Shown one piece after another: positions 48,297-58,703 of a stretch of 64,000 nt of DNA. The stretch is from Chamaelirium japonicum. Its lineage: Eukaryota > Streptophyta > Magnoliopsida > Liliales > Melanthiaceae. The stretch lies in NCBI GenBank assembly GCA_947650365.1, contig CANTAL010000004.1, forward strand, positions 1,337,501-1,401,500, read 5' to 3'. A model generated the notes under the pieces. That model was not told the DNA's origin, did not search any database, and saw only the letters and a program-made list of their open reading frames with translations. Made by a program: the position numbers and the translations under genes. How positions within the stretch are numbered: the stretch's first letter is position 1; each line of letters opens with the position of its first letter.

Positions 48297-49977
48297 TAAT
48301 TGTAATATAATATTGAATATGAAGTCTTGTAAAAATGCTATTACAGCGTGCGTATCTTGATTGGTTTTGTTTTGTATGTCAAACATGGTTTTTGTGTAGC
48401 TACTAGTGCATGACCGTGCCTGTTAGCACTTGGCGAAGGTTGCAAAATTTTGATGGCGTGATAAAACTTTGAAGGAGGAGAATATTTTAAGGGTGGCAAT
48501 AATAATTCAAAAGGGGTGATAATATTTCGAGGTAAATGACAATATACATAAAAGAAATGTGAAAATGATCATGTCGGAGCACAGATTCGGCGAGGGCACC
48601 CAAATTTGATATGGGCACCCATGTACATTCTTTGAAGGCACCCATAATCGATGGGGCGGAAAAATTTATTCGACGGTGCCCATGTACAATTGACGGGGAC
48701 ATAAAAATTTGTTCGGCGGTGCCTACATTCGTCTGCGGTGACCATTTTTACCAAATAGATATAGGCATTGCCGATAAAGTTTGTCACCCCAACTTTATCA
48801 TTGAATATTAATCCCAACTCAAAATTGATTTCATCTTTACCTGTAATCTCAACTTAAACCTTAATTCTATATATACTCTTTTGTGTCATTCAATCTCTAT
48901 TGAATTTCATAAAAAAGATGTAACAAATGTTTTCTATAGGGTATCATCCTGGATCAAGAATAAGGGATAAAACCTTTGTAACCGATTGCACCATGGAGTT
49001 AAATCATTGTCCTACAGAGCACCCTGTCCAACATCTGTTACTTTCTTTTTCTAATTAGTTATTAATATCTTAACATTTTATCAATATAAGAATCTGTCAT
49101 GGGTCTCAAGGTAACCTAACTAATGTGTAGCCACACGACCAGTAGATGGTCACACCCAATATCAACATAAAATTTAAGTAGACAAATTATGCATTTACTA
49201 TTACTAACCATATTATTTGGAACATCTTTTGATATGTGATTTAAAAAGAAAATCCATGTTTTTTTTCATAAATTCAATTTCTAAAATCATAAATTAGTGC
49301 AGTGCATACATTGCTCTCCATCACAGCCTCACAATACAAATGAATTGATTGTAACTAGAAAAAGAGAGGAGCTATATGGCTTGAAATAAATAAATTATTT
49401 TTCATGTTCGAATGCCATACCTCTCCGGCATTAAATATAAACCTCTACTTGTCCAAGAAGAGCAAAATCAATGGCAAAGTAGCTTATGTGTCCTTTCCAG
49501 TATAAATAATATGTGACATGAAAAATTGAAAGCCTAGTCCTACAAAGTAAGATAGAGAGAGATAAAGAAGTCAACATAAGGCAGAGAGAGATCAAGAAAT
49601 TCAGAAGTCGATATGAACATGCAGAGGGTGTTGACGAGATTCAGCTTACGGGTTTTAAACTGGAAGGCCTTCGGCTTAACGGGCTTGTCCATTCCCTCCT
49701 CCCTCTTCTTATTGAACACCACGTCTTGCTTCGCCTCTATATCTAGCACCTGGACCCCGCCTCGGTCCTATTGCAGGGTACTGTTGCCCTTCCTGTGGGG
49801 GAGGAGGGTGCCTCCACCATCACCGCCGCCCCCTCTTCCCCTTCGAATAGAATAGATGAGCACATTGAGAGAGAAATAGGGTTTTGGGGCGACCCTATGC
49901 TTGAAATGAGAGAGAAGGTTTCATAATTTTTTTTACCAAAACTCACTTCACCAAAAGTTCGGATATGGGGGAGGGAG

Positions 49978-49980
<3 letters not shown>

Positions 49981-50046
<66 letters not shown>

Positions 50047-50095
50047 AGGGGTACATGATTTGGGGCTTGATGAAGGGGGTAGGAGAGAGGGGTGC

Positions 50096-50183
<88 letters not shown>
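49981..50183. repeat. Compound microsatellite (AG)29, G-run, (AC)18, (AG)25
   Basis: AG dinucleotides fill 49981-50038, then a G run to about 50047, 50 bp of other sequence, AC repeats at about 50097-50132 and AG repeats at 50133-50182. Frames of up to 170 codons across it are serine-leucine or arginine-glutamate repeats and are not genes. Confidence 0.95.
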
Positions 50184-50189
<6 letters not shown>

Positions 50190-50230
50190 CGGCTGGATTT
50201 GGTGCTCTGATGGCTGTGTGGAACAAAATG

Positions 50231-50470
50231 TCACCTTTGTGGGATCTATTACCAATCACAGCCCGTGATAAATGCTATTCACGGGTTGGGACTTTTTGAA
50301 ACGAACGACTGTGATTAGGTGGCTGAGTGTGATTCTCGGTCGCTCTCTCTCTCTCTCTCTCTTGTCACGATCTTTGTGGGATTTATTACCAATCACATCC
50401 TGTTATAAGTGCGATTCACCGGTTAGGAGTTTTTCAAAACGGACAGTTGTGATTAGGTGTACTGAGTGCA
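50231..50470. repeat. 137-bp tandem duplication
   Basis: The phrase TTTGTGGGATCTATTACCAA at 50236 recurs at 50373 with changes, and similarity continues through GTGATTAGGTG (about 50311 and 50450). A short CT tract separates the copies. Confidence 0.8.
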
Positions 50471-51056
50471 ATGTCACGTCATTCGGATATGAGGGATGGT
50501 GGGATCATGGGATCATTGTGAAGCAATGTACACGGGATAAAAAAGAGAGGGATCTTATGTAGGTAATCACGGGATGAGAATGGGTAGGGAATTGATTTCC
50601 AATTTGCAGATCCGAGAGAGAGATTCTCGTGATCGATTTAAAAGGGAAAGAGGGAAACCTTGAGGCGAGAGAGAAGGGTCTCGCACGAGAGGGTAGAGCA
50701 GATTTGAGGCTGTGACTGTGAGCATGATTTGGGGTGAAGTAGGCAGAATGGTTGTGATCGCGTGCACAAGTGAGAACGGAGCGACTGTGCTGACTATTCG
50801 TGACAGAAACTAGGTGGCTAGGTGCAACGGACGATTGTGATCAGGGTATTCTCAGCTATGATCTCGCAGGAGAGAGCACACATGGTTGAATGATTAGAGT
50901 GGTATCTCATGTCATTTTTGTCTAGTCAGATTGCGTTTTTGTCTAGTCAGCTTGTTCTATTTTGTCTGATCACCTTGTAGACCGCCGTGCCATATTATAT
51001 AGATTATTAAAAAATAAATTATGGCACAATTTCTATTCCACATGCTAAACATTAAT

Positions 51057-51391
51057 TGTGACGACCAAGATATAATAGGCCAAGAGCCAAGACTCCTGAT
51101 GCTGTAATGCCAAGATGGATGAAGTGAGGTGAGGTGAGGTGTACAAGGCCACGAGTTAGCTCCACATCGCCTGGAGAGAAGGTGATCCTGAACACCTGAA
51201 CTAATTAATAATTTTTCCTCTCAAACATAGAAGACGCGTTTTAAAACCGTGCGTCGCTATGGATTTCGTAAGAACTCCGTAGTTAAGTGTGCTCGGACAA
51301 GAGTAGTACTAGATGAGTGACCATACTAGAAAGTTATCGTGCGGGCACGAACAAAGTGAAAACATCTTATATTTTTGGGACGGATGTTACA
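51057..51391 (+). mobile_element. Solo LTR of a Cassandra (5S-bearing TRIM) element
   Basis: 335 bp starting TGTGACGACC and ending GGACGGATGTTACA, flanked by TTAAT at 51052-51056 and 51392-51396. It carries CACATCGCCTGGAGAGAAGG, ACGCGTTTTAAAACCGTG and a 5S rRNA-derived segment. These are hallmarks of Cassandra, a non-coding terminal-repeat element of vascular plants whose LTR contains a polymerase III 5S promoter. Only one LTR is present, so it is a solo LTR. It lies 943 bp before the IF-2 start codon on the same strand. Confidence 0.92.
51262..51322 (+). promoter_or_regulatory. 5S rRNA-derived internal promoter segment in the Cassandra LTR
   Basis: The stretch matches the middle of plant 5S rRNA: AGAACTCC, then an A-box equivalent AGTTAAGTGTGCTCGG, an intermediate element, GAGTAGTACTAG, and a C-box equivalent AGATGAGTGACC. 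Several positions differ from a normal 5S gene, so activity is uncertain. Confidence 0.85.
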
Positions 51392-51396
51392 TTAAT

Positions 51397-52334
51397 ATTC
51401 TCAACAAGGATTGTTCCATAATGTTATTTCTAAAGAACACATTCCTAAAATTCCTAAAAAAAAAAAAAAAAGAAACCAAATACTCTCCATGCCAAACCCC
51501 CCAAAGAGGCCGTGAGGAATCTGTGGATACAGCAGCAATCATCACCGTCCGTTCAGCTTCCATACCCTGGTTGAGTAGCATCGCCGCCGCCTAAAAAGCT
51601 TAGCGTGTCAGCCTCCGGCCCAGCAGGAGTCGGTGGGATGATGGCAGCGGCTCCCTGTGCAACGGGACAGAAGTTGTCGAAGGACGGCCATGGCAGCTGC
51701 TTTCTTTGTCACTTGGACCTCAATCGCACCGTTAAGTAGGTTTTACCTTACCCGTTCAACCTTGTTGGATCCAAGCCGTGGAACTGTGAATGGTTGAAGA
51801 TGGCCCACAACCTTCCAACACCCATCAGACGGCTTCCAGGCCCTTAGAAGCTCTCCTCCTATCGCAAACCTTATCACATAGAAATCGACGACAAGCGGAG
51901 GAAGAGCCACGCACCATTCATACCCTCCTCCCCAGAAATTTTCAGTCTTTCAACATACAAAAAGAAAAGCACGAAAGCCCATCTCTCTCTCTCTCTCTCT
52001 CTCTCTCGTTGGAGAGGAGGAAGTTCTTCTTCAATCGCCACTCTCGGAGGTAATCTCTCTCTCTCTCTCTCGCTCTCTCTCTCGATTGGAAGGAAAGCAG
52101 GGCTCTGTTCGCCCGGGCCCGATGCAAGAATTAGGGTTTGCTAGTGTTCAAATCGATCGCGGTTCGTGCACTAAATCTTGAGCTAGAAAAATTTCGCGGC
52201 TGGGTTTTTTTTATTGTGTCTTCCGACAACGACAAGTCGAGATGGTTTTTTTTTTCTCCCTCTCCCTGTTTCTGTATCCAAGTTGGTGCTAGAGGCTGCT
52301 CCAGTTATTTGTATGTGGGCTTAGGGTTGTCGGC
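51397..52334 (+). promoter_or_regulatory. Upstream and probable 5' leader region of the IF-2 gene
   Basis: Sequence between the Cassandra LTR and the start codon. A 17-nt A tract lies near 51456-51472. Two CT tracts (51982-52007 and about 52054-52083) are typical of plant 5' untranslated leaders and core promoters. T-rich runs near 52206 and 52248 could belong to a leader intron. No TATA box is obvious. A 33-codon frame at 51636-51737 is not recognised. Confidence 0.5.
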
Positions 52335-55300
52335 ATGGCCTCTCCTGCTGCTTCCCTTGCAACCCTGGGAAGCACGAGGGCGAACCCATCATCAGCTGCT
52401 GCTGCCTTGGAGTCTACTACTTCCTTGGCTTTGGGTTATCGGAGAATTCATGCTAGTTTCAGTTTCAGTAGCTTCAGCGGGAAGTGGCGATGGTCTTGCC
52501 CACCTCCAAGACTGTGCAAGTGTATGATCACCACTAATTTGATTGAAGTGAAGGGAATCCCATCTTCTTCTTCTTCACCCGAATCCATATTCAGGGGGAG
52601 TAGTAGTGGTAGCAAAGAAGAGGGCAGCCTAGTAGTCCTCAAGCCTGCACCCAAACCGGTCTTAACTCTCCGGCCCAACGGCCCTATCGATCCCCCCATA
52701 AAGTCCTCACTGATATCCCCAGAAAAAGTTGCTAGCAACCGGAGGTCAGAGACTATCGCGGAGGATAGAGCTAGAGTGCTAGAGTCACTGGGGGAGGTTT
52801 TGGAGAAGGCAGAAAAGCTTGAGACTGACAAATTGGGTGGTAAAGAGATCAGGGACAGTGGCAAGTTGAATTCTGGCTCGAAATCAACTACGCCCTTGGA
52901 CACAACTTCTTCAGCCCGCAAGTCCAAAACACTCAAGAGTGTGTGGCGGAAGGGGAACCCTGTGACAAGTGTACAACGTGTAGTCAAAGAATTCCCGAGG
53001 GTCGATAAAGTAAAAGAGGAAGAGCAAAAGGCTCCTCCAATTGCAGTAACAAAGAGGTCTCAAGTCCCACAAGTCACTCCCTTGAGATCCCCAATGCCTT
53101 CAGCGCCCAAAGCTTCACCAAGGCTACAAGTGAAGCCGGCTGTTGCTCCCCCTCCTCCTTCAGTAAACAAGCCCACTACCTCGAAAGACCGGAAACCTAT
53201 TCTTATAGATAAGTTTGCATCCAAGAAGCCTGTTGTTGATCCTATAGCAGCAGAATCCCTATTAGCCCCCACAAAGCCAGTGAAGGGGCCTCCGCAATCA
53301 AAATCGAAGGATGAGCGTCGCAAGAAGTCAGGTGCTGCTGGTGGTTTGCGAAGACGTCTAGTGGACAATACTGAGATACCCGTCGAAGACGCTTCGGAGC
53401 TTGACGTGCCTATTCCCGGTGTGGCAGGAGCAAGGAAAGGAAGGAAGTGGAGCAAGGCAAGTCGTAAGGCTGCAAGACTCGAGGCAGCTAAAGCTGCAGC
53501 ACCTGTTAGAGTAGAGATTCTTGAGGTGGGGGTAGAGGGCATGTTGACTGAGGAAATGGCATATAAATTGGCTGTTAGCGAAGCAGAAATTCTTGGGTAT
53601 TTGTTTTCAAAGGGGGTCAAGCCTGACACAGTGCATACTTTGGATAAAGACATGGTTAAGATGATATGCAAGGAATATGAAGTTGAAGTCTTAGAAGCAG
53701 AGCCAGTCAGAGTGGAAGAGATGGCGAAGAAGAAGGTACTGCTTGATGATGAGGATTCGGACATGTTGGAGGATAGGCCACCTGTTATTACAATCATGGG
53801 ACATGTGGATCACGGAAAGGTAGGTCCTTCCATGCAACATTGTTTTATTTCCTGTGTTTTGTTGTACTAGGGAGGGAAATATCCTAATGTTTATTTTATT
53901 TTTTTAACTTGTGCATATTGGGTTTTGTATTGGCAGACAACTCTATTGGACTATATTCGCAAGAGCAAGGTAATTTCTGAATCTTTACTGTGTATCTGCT
54001 TTAGTCTGTATACCGATGGGTATGCTTTTTCTAGGCTAATTAAAGCACAGTGTTTTGTTCACTTCTATGCCTCTTCTTTTTTTTTGCTTTTTGGAGTCTG
54101 ACTGTAGAATTCACAGGTGGTAGCATCTGAAGCTGGTGGAATAACACAAGGAATTGGTGCATATAAGGCTATCGTTCCTGTCGATGGGAGGCTTCAGCCC
54201 TGTGTATTCCTTGATACACCCGGACATGAGGTATTCCTTGATAGCATATAAGGCTATTGTTACTAATTATATGCAATTGCCTCTAGCCTTTTGCGTAGTT
54301 TTTATCCACAAGCTTTACTATGAACGGAGTGTAACCCAATCTGCTTAGTTTGTGTTGCCCTGATCTGTGTCTAGTAACATAGCAGGATTAAATAAAAAAA
54401 AAAAACCAGTGACCTGACCTCTCACAGGCATTTGGTGCTATGAGGGCACGTGGAGCAAGAGTGACTGATGTTACGATTATCGTGGTGGCTGCTGATGATG
54501 GAGTTCGTCCCCAAACAAATGAGGCAATAGCGCATGCCAAGGCAGCTGGGGTGCCTATTATAATAGCCATAAATAAGGCATGTGTTTTGGTCATTACTGT
54601 ACCTACTTGTTCTTCATATGTACTGCCATAAAAATCCAGGTCCAAATGCCAACATTTATCATTCTCAGATAGATAAGGATGGAGCCAATCCAGAACGGGT
54701 CATGCAAGAACTTTCTTCAGTTGGTCTTATGCCGGAAGTGTGGGGTGGAGATGTGCCTATGGTTCAGGTTGCTTTCATTCTGTAATTTATTTATTGATTC
54801 CTCGCCCTTCTCTGATGCTTGAGCTGATCTTTTGTTCTTGTAAATCAGATTAGTGCCCTTAAAGGGGACAATGTTGATGAATTGCTGGAAACTGTTATGC
54901 TTGTCGCTGAGGTACATTTGTTTATGTTCTCAGCTTGATTTTGTCTGAGCAAATTGTCAACCTCATTCATGTTGCTTGAATTGTTAAGTTGCAAGAATTG
55001 AAGGCCAACCCTCACAGAAATGCAAAGGGCACTGTCATAGAGGCAGGTCTTGATAAATCAAAAGGCCCCGTCGCCACACTAATCGTGCAGAATGGAACCT
55101 TAAAGAAGGGTGATGTTGCTGTGTTTGGTGAAGCCTTTGGAAAGGTTAGTCTTGTACTTGTTGTGTGAGTTCTCAGCTATCCCAAGATAAATGTGACAGC
55201 CTCTTATGGGCAATCGCTTACTTAATTGGTTATTGAAGTCATTAAGTTCTGCAGTAGGCATACGTCTTGGTTCATCTTCTTTAACTGACAGCCTGCATGT

Positions 55301-55385
55301 CAATTCTCTTAACGAGCAGGTGCGTGCTATGTTTGACGATAGGGGCAGTCGTGTCGATGAAGCTGGGCCATCCATGGCTGTGCAG
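52335..55385 (+). CDS. FUG1: Chloroplast translation initiation factor IF-2 (FUG1-like), exons 1-8, 3' end not in window
   Basis: IF-2 is the GTPase that brings initiator fMet-tRNA to the 30S ribosome and promotes subunit joining, here in plastids. Exons: 52335-53819, 53937-53969, 54117-54230, 54428-54577, 54669-54767, 54849-54911, 54989-55144 and 55320-55385. All junctions are phase 0 and give 722 codons. Residues 1 to about 60 are Ser/Ala-rich with basic residues, as in a plastid transit peptide. A long charged, Pro-rich linker with [11 protein letters not shown] is characteristic of the plastid form. GTPase motifs are all present: GHVDHGK (split from its T by intron 1), [20 protein letters not shown] and SALKG. 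Plant homologues have about 1000 residues, so some 300 (rest of domain II, III, IV) are missing here. The start is the first Met of the long frame. Confidence 0.95.
54231..54427 (+). other. Intron 3 of the IF-2 gene, starting with copied exon sequence
   Basis: The first 31 nt of the intron are two blocks copied from exon 3: GTATTCCTTGATA (exon 54204-54216) followed by GCATATAAGGCTATTGTT (exon 54159-54176, one change). The intron donor GTATTC is therefore itself a copy of exon sequence. The intron ends with CTCACAG. Confidence 0.85.
54578..54668 (+). other. GC-AG intron (intron 4) of the IF-2 gene
   Basis: Exon 4 ends ATAAATAAG and the next bases are GCATGT. The only acceptor that restores the conserved NKIDK motif is TTCTCAG at 54662-54668. 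No GT near the boundary keeps the frame. GC-AG introns are a recognised minor class handled by the ordinary spliceosome. Confidence 0.85.
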
Positions 55386-56149
55386 GTCTTTTATTTTCCT
55401 CGTATATTTTTTTGGCCCTGTTCATCATCTCTTAGATCATAATCTGATAACTGTATCTTTCTGATAAGCTAATGATACTGTCTTCAATAAAACTTTACTG
55501 AACACGGGTTTAGTTAAATATTTGGATGTATAGAATTTCCTCCTTTCTGCACACTGTTGTAGAAACTTTGCATAAACAAGGTGTATGTGCAGTTTTCTTT
55601 TCCCAACAGTGCATGAATGGCCAATTTTTTCATAGAACTATGATGAAGCATTCCCCATTTATGATTCCTCGTCACATATTTAATAGGTTACTTATGCCCT
55701 CTATGTCAACTTCGGATTAAATAATTTTGTGGAACCAGGCTTTACATGGTTCTTAAATCTGAACGAAGATGTAAAACCCCCTTTTCCGTCAACGTTCAGT
55801 GCTCGTGGTTTGACATAACTATGACCAACTAGCAGTCAATGCATATAGGTTGCCTGCTCTATAGATGGATTCAGTTACTAAAGTTTGGGTGCGTGAGGCA
55901 AGATAGGAGATATATTTAAAAGAAAAGGATTTCAAGATTAGACACTGTGTTGGTATTCTATTTTAGAGAACTAGGCTCTATTTTAGTATTAATTTTCATA
56001 CTTTTTAAGTAGAGAAATTTTATATGTAAAGATTTTGACTACATTTAGAAAATAAAAGGCTCCATCTTACATGATACCTTATGGTTTGAGATCGCATATA
56101 CTCAACAAGGAAGAGTACAAGCAAGATTCGAAGACTTTTAGAATTTGGA

Positions 56150-57828
56150 TGATTGATGACATGCCATGACCATAACCATAACCATCCAGCTATCCCCCAT
56201 GGGGGGAGGCTTTTTGAATCATTCTTCACCATTTAGTTCTATTTAGGGCTATATACGTTGTCAATGAAAGTTTTTCCATGTCTTTTCTAACAACTTCCAT
56301 TTATGTTATTTTAGGTTTTCCCCTCATTAGACCTTCCACACTAATCTGGAACCCTCTCCTTATCGGGGCCTTCTCTTGTCTACGTTGTACATGTCCAAAT
56401 CATCTTAATATGTTTTCCATTATCTTGTCTATGTTATATAAATCGGGACTAGTCCCCAGGCGTCATTTTGCCGACCGACTAATTCTGATTATTTAATAGC
56501 TGGGCGGAATCCTGACTATTACCCGATTAGACACAACTAATCCCCGACTAGCGACTGAGACTAGTCCCCAGGCGGTATTCTGCAAGCAATTTTTTTTTGC
56601 AAGGAGTCTGTGCAAGCAATTTTGTTTCGATTTATTTGCATTGCTTTGAAGTCCTGAGTCGCAACAATGGATCTTCCCTATAATCATCTGTTGAGAACCT
56701 GAGAATCTGAGATAAAAACATAGACAAATAATTACAGTTTATTTGTTGATATCCAGATAACCCTATAATCAAAATTGGGGTTGTTCACATATTAAAATCA
56801 AGAAACAAATATTGTAATGAATTCTTAGTTCCGAGTCTTCTTACATGGGCATGAAGCTAATACAACTGTGTTCTGTTACTTATATATTTATACCCATGCT
56901 GTGAAGTGCGAAGGCATGCATTGTTATTGACCGACTAATGTCATATACTTATTGACATTTATGCTAGTTCATATATCATATATGTTTAGGGAGAGGGGAG
57001 GGGTTAGAATAAGTTTTGGCCGACTAGTCCTAGTTGGCCCTTGGCCGACTAGGAGCCGACTATCGACTTTGACTGCATAGTTTCTTGTCCACAATTGGTG
57101 GCACTCCAACCCTTTCTCTAACACACCCAGTCCTCACTTTATACCCCTTAGTTTTTTTGCACATCCGCCTCAGCATCCTCATCTCTGTTACGCTCATCTT
57201 ATGAGCTATTTTTAAGGGCCAACATTATGAACCATATAACATTGCGGGTCTTATTGTTGTCTTATAAAATTTACTTTTAAGGCTTAAAGGCATGCGTCGA
57301 TCATATAGCACTCCCGAGGCCCCTCTCCACTTCATCCAGCCAGCTTTAATCCTATTGGATATATCATCATTTATCTCTCTATTTTTCTGTATGATAGACC
57401 TAAGACACCTTGTTGTACTTCTTGGCCATTAATTGTGCAATGGACTTCATTACCATTATTATTTGCATTAAAATTGCACTCCATAAGTTCTGTTTTAGCT
57501 CGACTTATTTTTAATCCTTTATCTTCCAAACTCTTCCTCCACACCTCCAATTGAGTATTTAACCCTATCATTCTCTCACCGACTAACACTATATCATATG
57601 CAATTAATATGCGTCATGGTACTTCCTCTTGAATATTAGCACTGAGTTCATCAATGACAAGAGTAAAAAGATATGGGTTCCATAGTGGAGTCCCACGGTT
57701 ACTGGTTATTCATTTTTTTTGCTACAGTTACTTCTGCCAGACTGCCACTAGTAACTGTTTCCTCATACATGTCTTCAATCACTTCAATATAACCTCGAGG
57801 CACCCCTTTTCTTCTTATTAATTCAGCG
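56150..57828 (-). mobile_element. RTE-type LINE fragment, 5'-truncated, split by a hAT-like element
   Basis: The minus strand carries the C-terminal half of a plant RTE LINE polyprotein. Right to left it reads GVPRGYIEVIEDMYEETVTS (near 57750-57810), then ERMIGLNTQLEVWRKSLEDK and GLKISRAKTELMECNF (57460-57580). MSVTEMRMLRRMCKKT is near 57160-57205 and FGHVQRR with a GLMRGKPKIT segment is near 56310-56390. Several in-frame stops and frame changes show it is dead. The endonuclease and most of the reverse transcriptase are missing beyond 57828. Its 3' end, with a short ATGGTT-type tail, is near 56160. A hAT-like element occupies 56429-57080. No target duplication was identified. Confidence 0.85.
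56429..57080. mobile_element. Non-autonomous hAT-like element in the LINE (652 bp)
   Basis: Ends are CTATGTTATA on the left and GACTGCATAG on the right, a short imperfect inverted repeat (CTATG). Flanking 8-mers are TATCTTGT (56421-56428) and TTTCTTGT (57081-57088), identical at seven of eight positions. Removing the element brings the two LINE halves together. Subterminal CCGACTAGTC-like motifs occur near both ends, a hAT habit. No transposase is seen. Confidence 0.72.
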
Positions 57829-57967
57829 TGTCCCCAAACGTGTCCGTACTCTGATTTTAAAAAAAATGCCGTATCCGTGTCGTGTCGTGTTCGTGTCCTC
57901 TGTTCGTGCTTCTTAGCTTTTAAGTATAAACAAAGTAGAATCTAGAATATGGTTTTGATTATTCGCA
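57829..57967. other. Short spacer between LINE and element H
   Basis: About 140 bp, including a repetitive GTGTCGTGTCGTGTTCGTGTCC stretch of unknown origin (near 57870-57900). No gene is seen. Confidence 0.5.
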
Positions 57968-58687
57968 TGTTAGGATCGACGTCCGATATGATACCAGTCT
58001 GTTACGATCTGAGTCATTTGACACTAGTTCGTTACGACCTCGGCTGGCCAAAAGTGATCGACTTCAAATCGATCCTCCGATGGATTTATTATCGAACACA
58101 ACCACAATATCAAGCAATAGGAGTAATAAACATAAACAGGGAAAATCCATAGACAAAATAAAAACAAATCAATACAGAAAAGAGAGATTTTACGTGGAAA
58201 CCCTTGCGGGAGAAAACCACTGGTGAAGACGATCAGACGATTCACTATAATGGAGAAACCAAGAAGTTACAAGCAATACTTAACTTCAACGAGAAAATCC
58301 TTTTCATCGAGGACACCTTTCAAGAAATCTCACTAAGTCTCTCTCAAGAACTCACAATGAATCTCCTCTCTTGTGTCTTACAATAAAACCATAAACACCC
58401 CTTTAAATAGTAGGACAAGTCTCTCACTTAATCCCCATCAAATCCCCCATCCAACCGGCCAGATAATCCTAAAAACAAGTCAATCTCGAGCCAGGATGTC
58501 GGGTGGTACGCACCACTACCCAGTGCCACCCTGACACAGAGGAAACTCGACGACTACCTAGCAGGTGGCTTGCATTGAGGTGCGCACCACTTACTAGGCA
58601 GGTACCCTGTAAGGCTGTGGTGCAGCTTCTTTCGAATGCTGCTTTTTTTGGGGAAGAATGCTTAGGAAATTGAGCCATACTAAACAA
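57968..58687 (-). repeat. 3' LTR of element H
   Basis: On the plus strand it runs from TGTTAGGATCGACG to CCATACTAAACA, giving TGTTTAG...CTAACA ends in element orientation. The purine-rich complement (ATTCTCCACCTTGGCG) follows directly. The left boundary rests on the TG and inverted-end match only. Confidence 0.75.
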
Positions 58688-58703
58688 TTCTCCACCTTGG
58701 CGA

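Larger units (their letters stand above)
48200..51051. other. Intergenic region with no recognised gene
   Basis: Host-type unique sequence, AT-rich, with microsatellites and a few short frames that I do not recognise. Around 48590-48740 a GGCACCCATGTACA-like phrase recurs several times in altered form. The frame at 49613-49855 (80 codons) and the opposite frame at 49540-49749 overlap one another and neither has a recognisable domain. Confidence 0.6.

Noticed and set aside
49540-49855. Two overlapping opposite-strand frames (69 and 80 codons) as a small host gene
   Set aside because: Neither has a recognisable domain, splice context or codon pattern; kept as unassigned intergenic sequence.
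49743-50299. Frames up to 170 codons across the GA and CA tracts
   Set aside because: They are dinucleotide-repeat translations with no other content.
51262-51322. Possible 5S rRNA gene
   Set aside because: Only the central part matches 5S rRNA, several positions differ, and it sits in a Cassandra LTR with its own target duplication.
52448-53797. Minus-strand frames of 179 and 245 codons
   Set aside because: They mirror exon 1 of the IF-2 gene, whose sense protein is clearly recognised.
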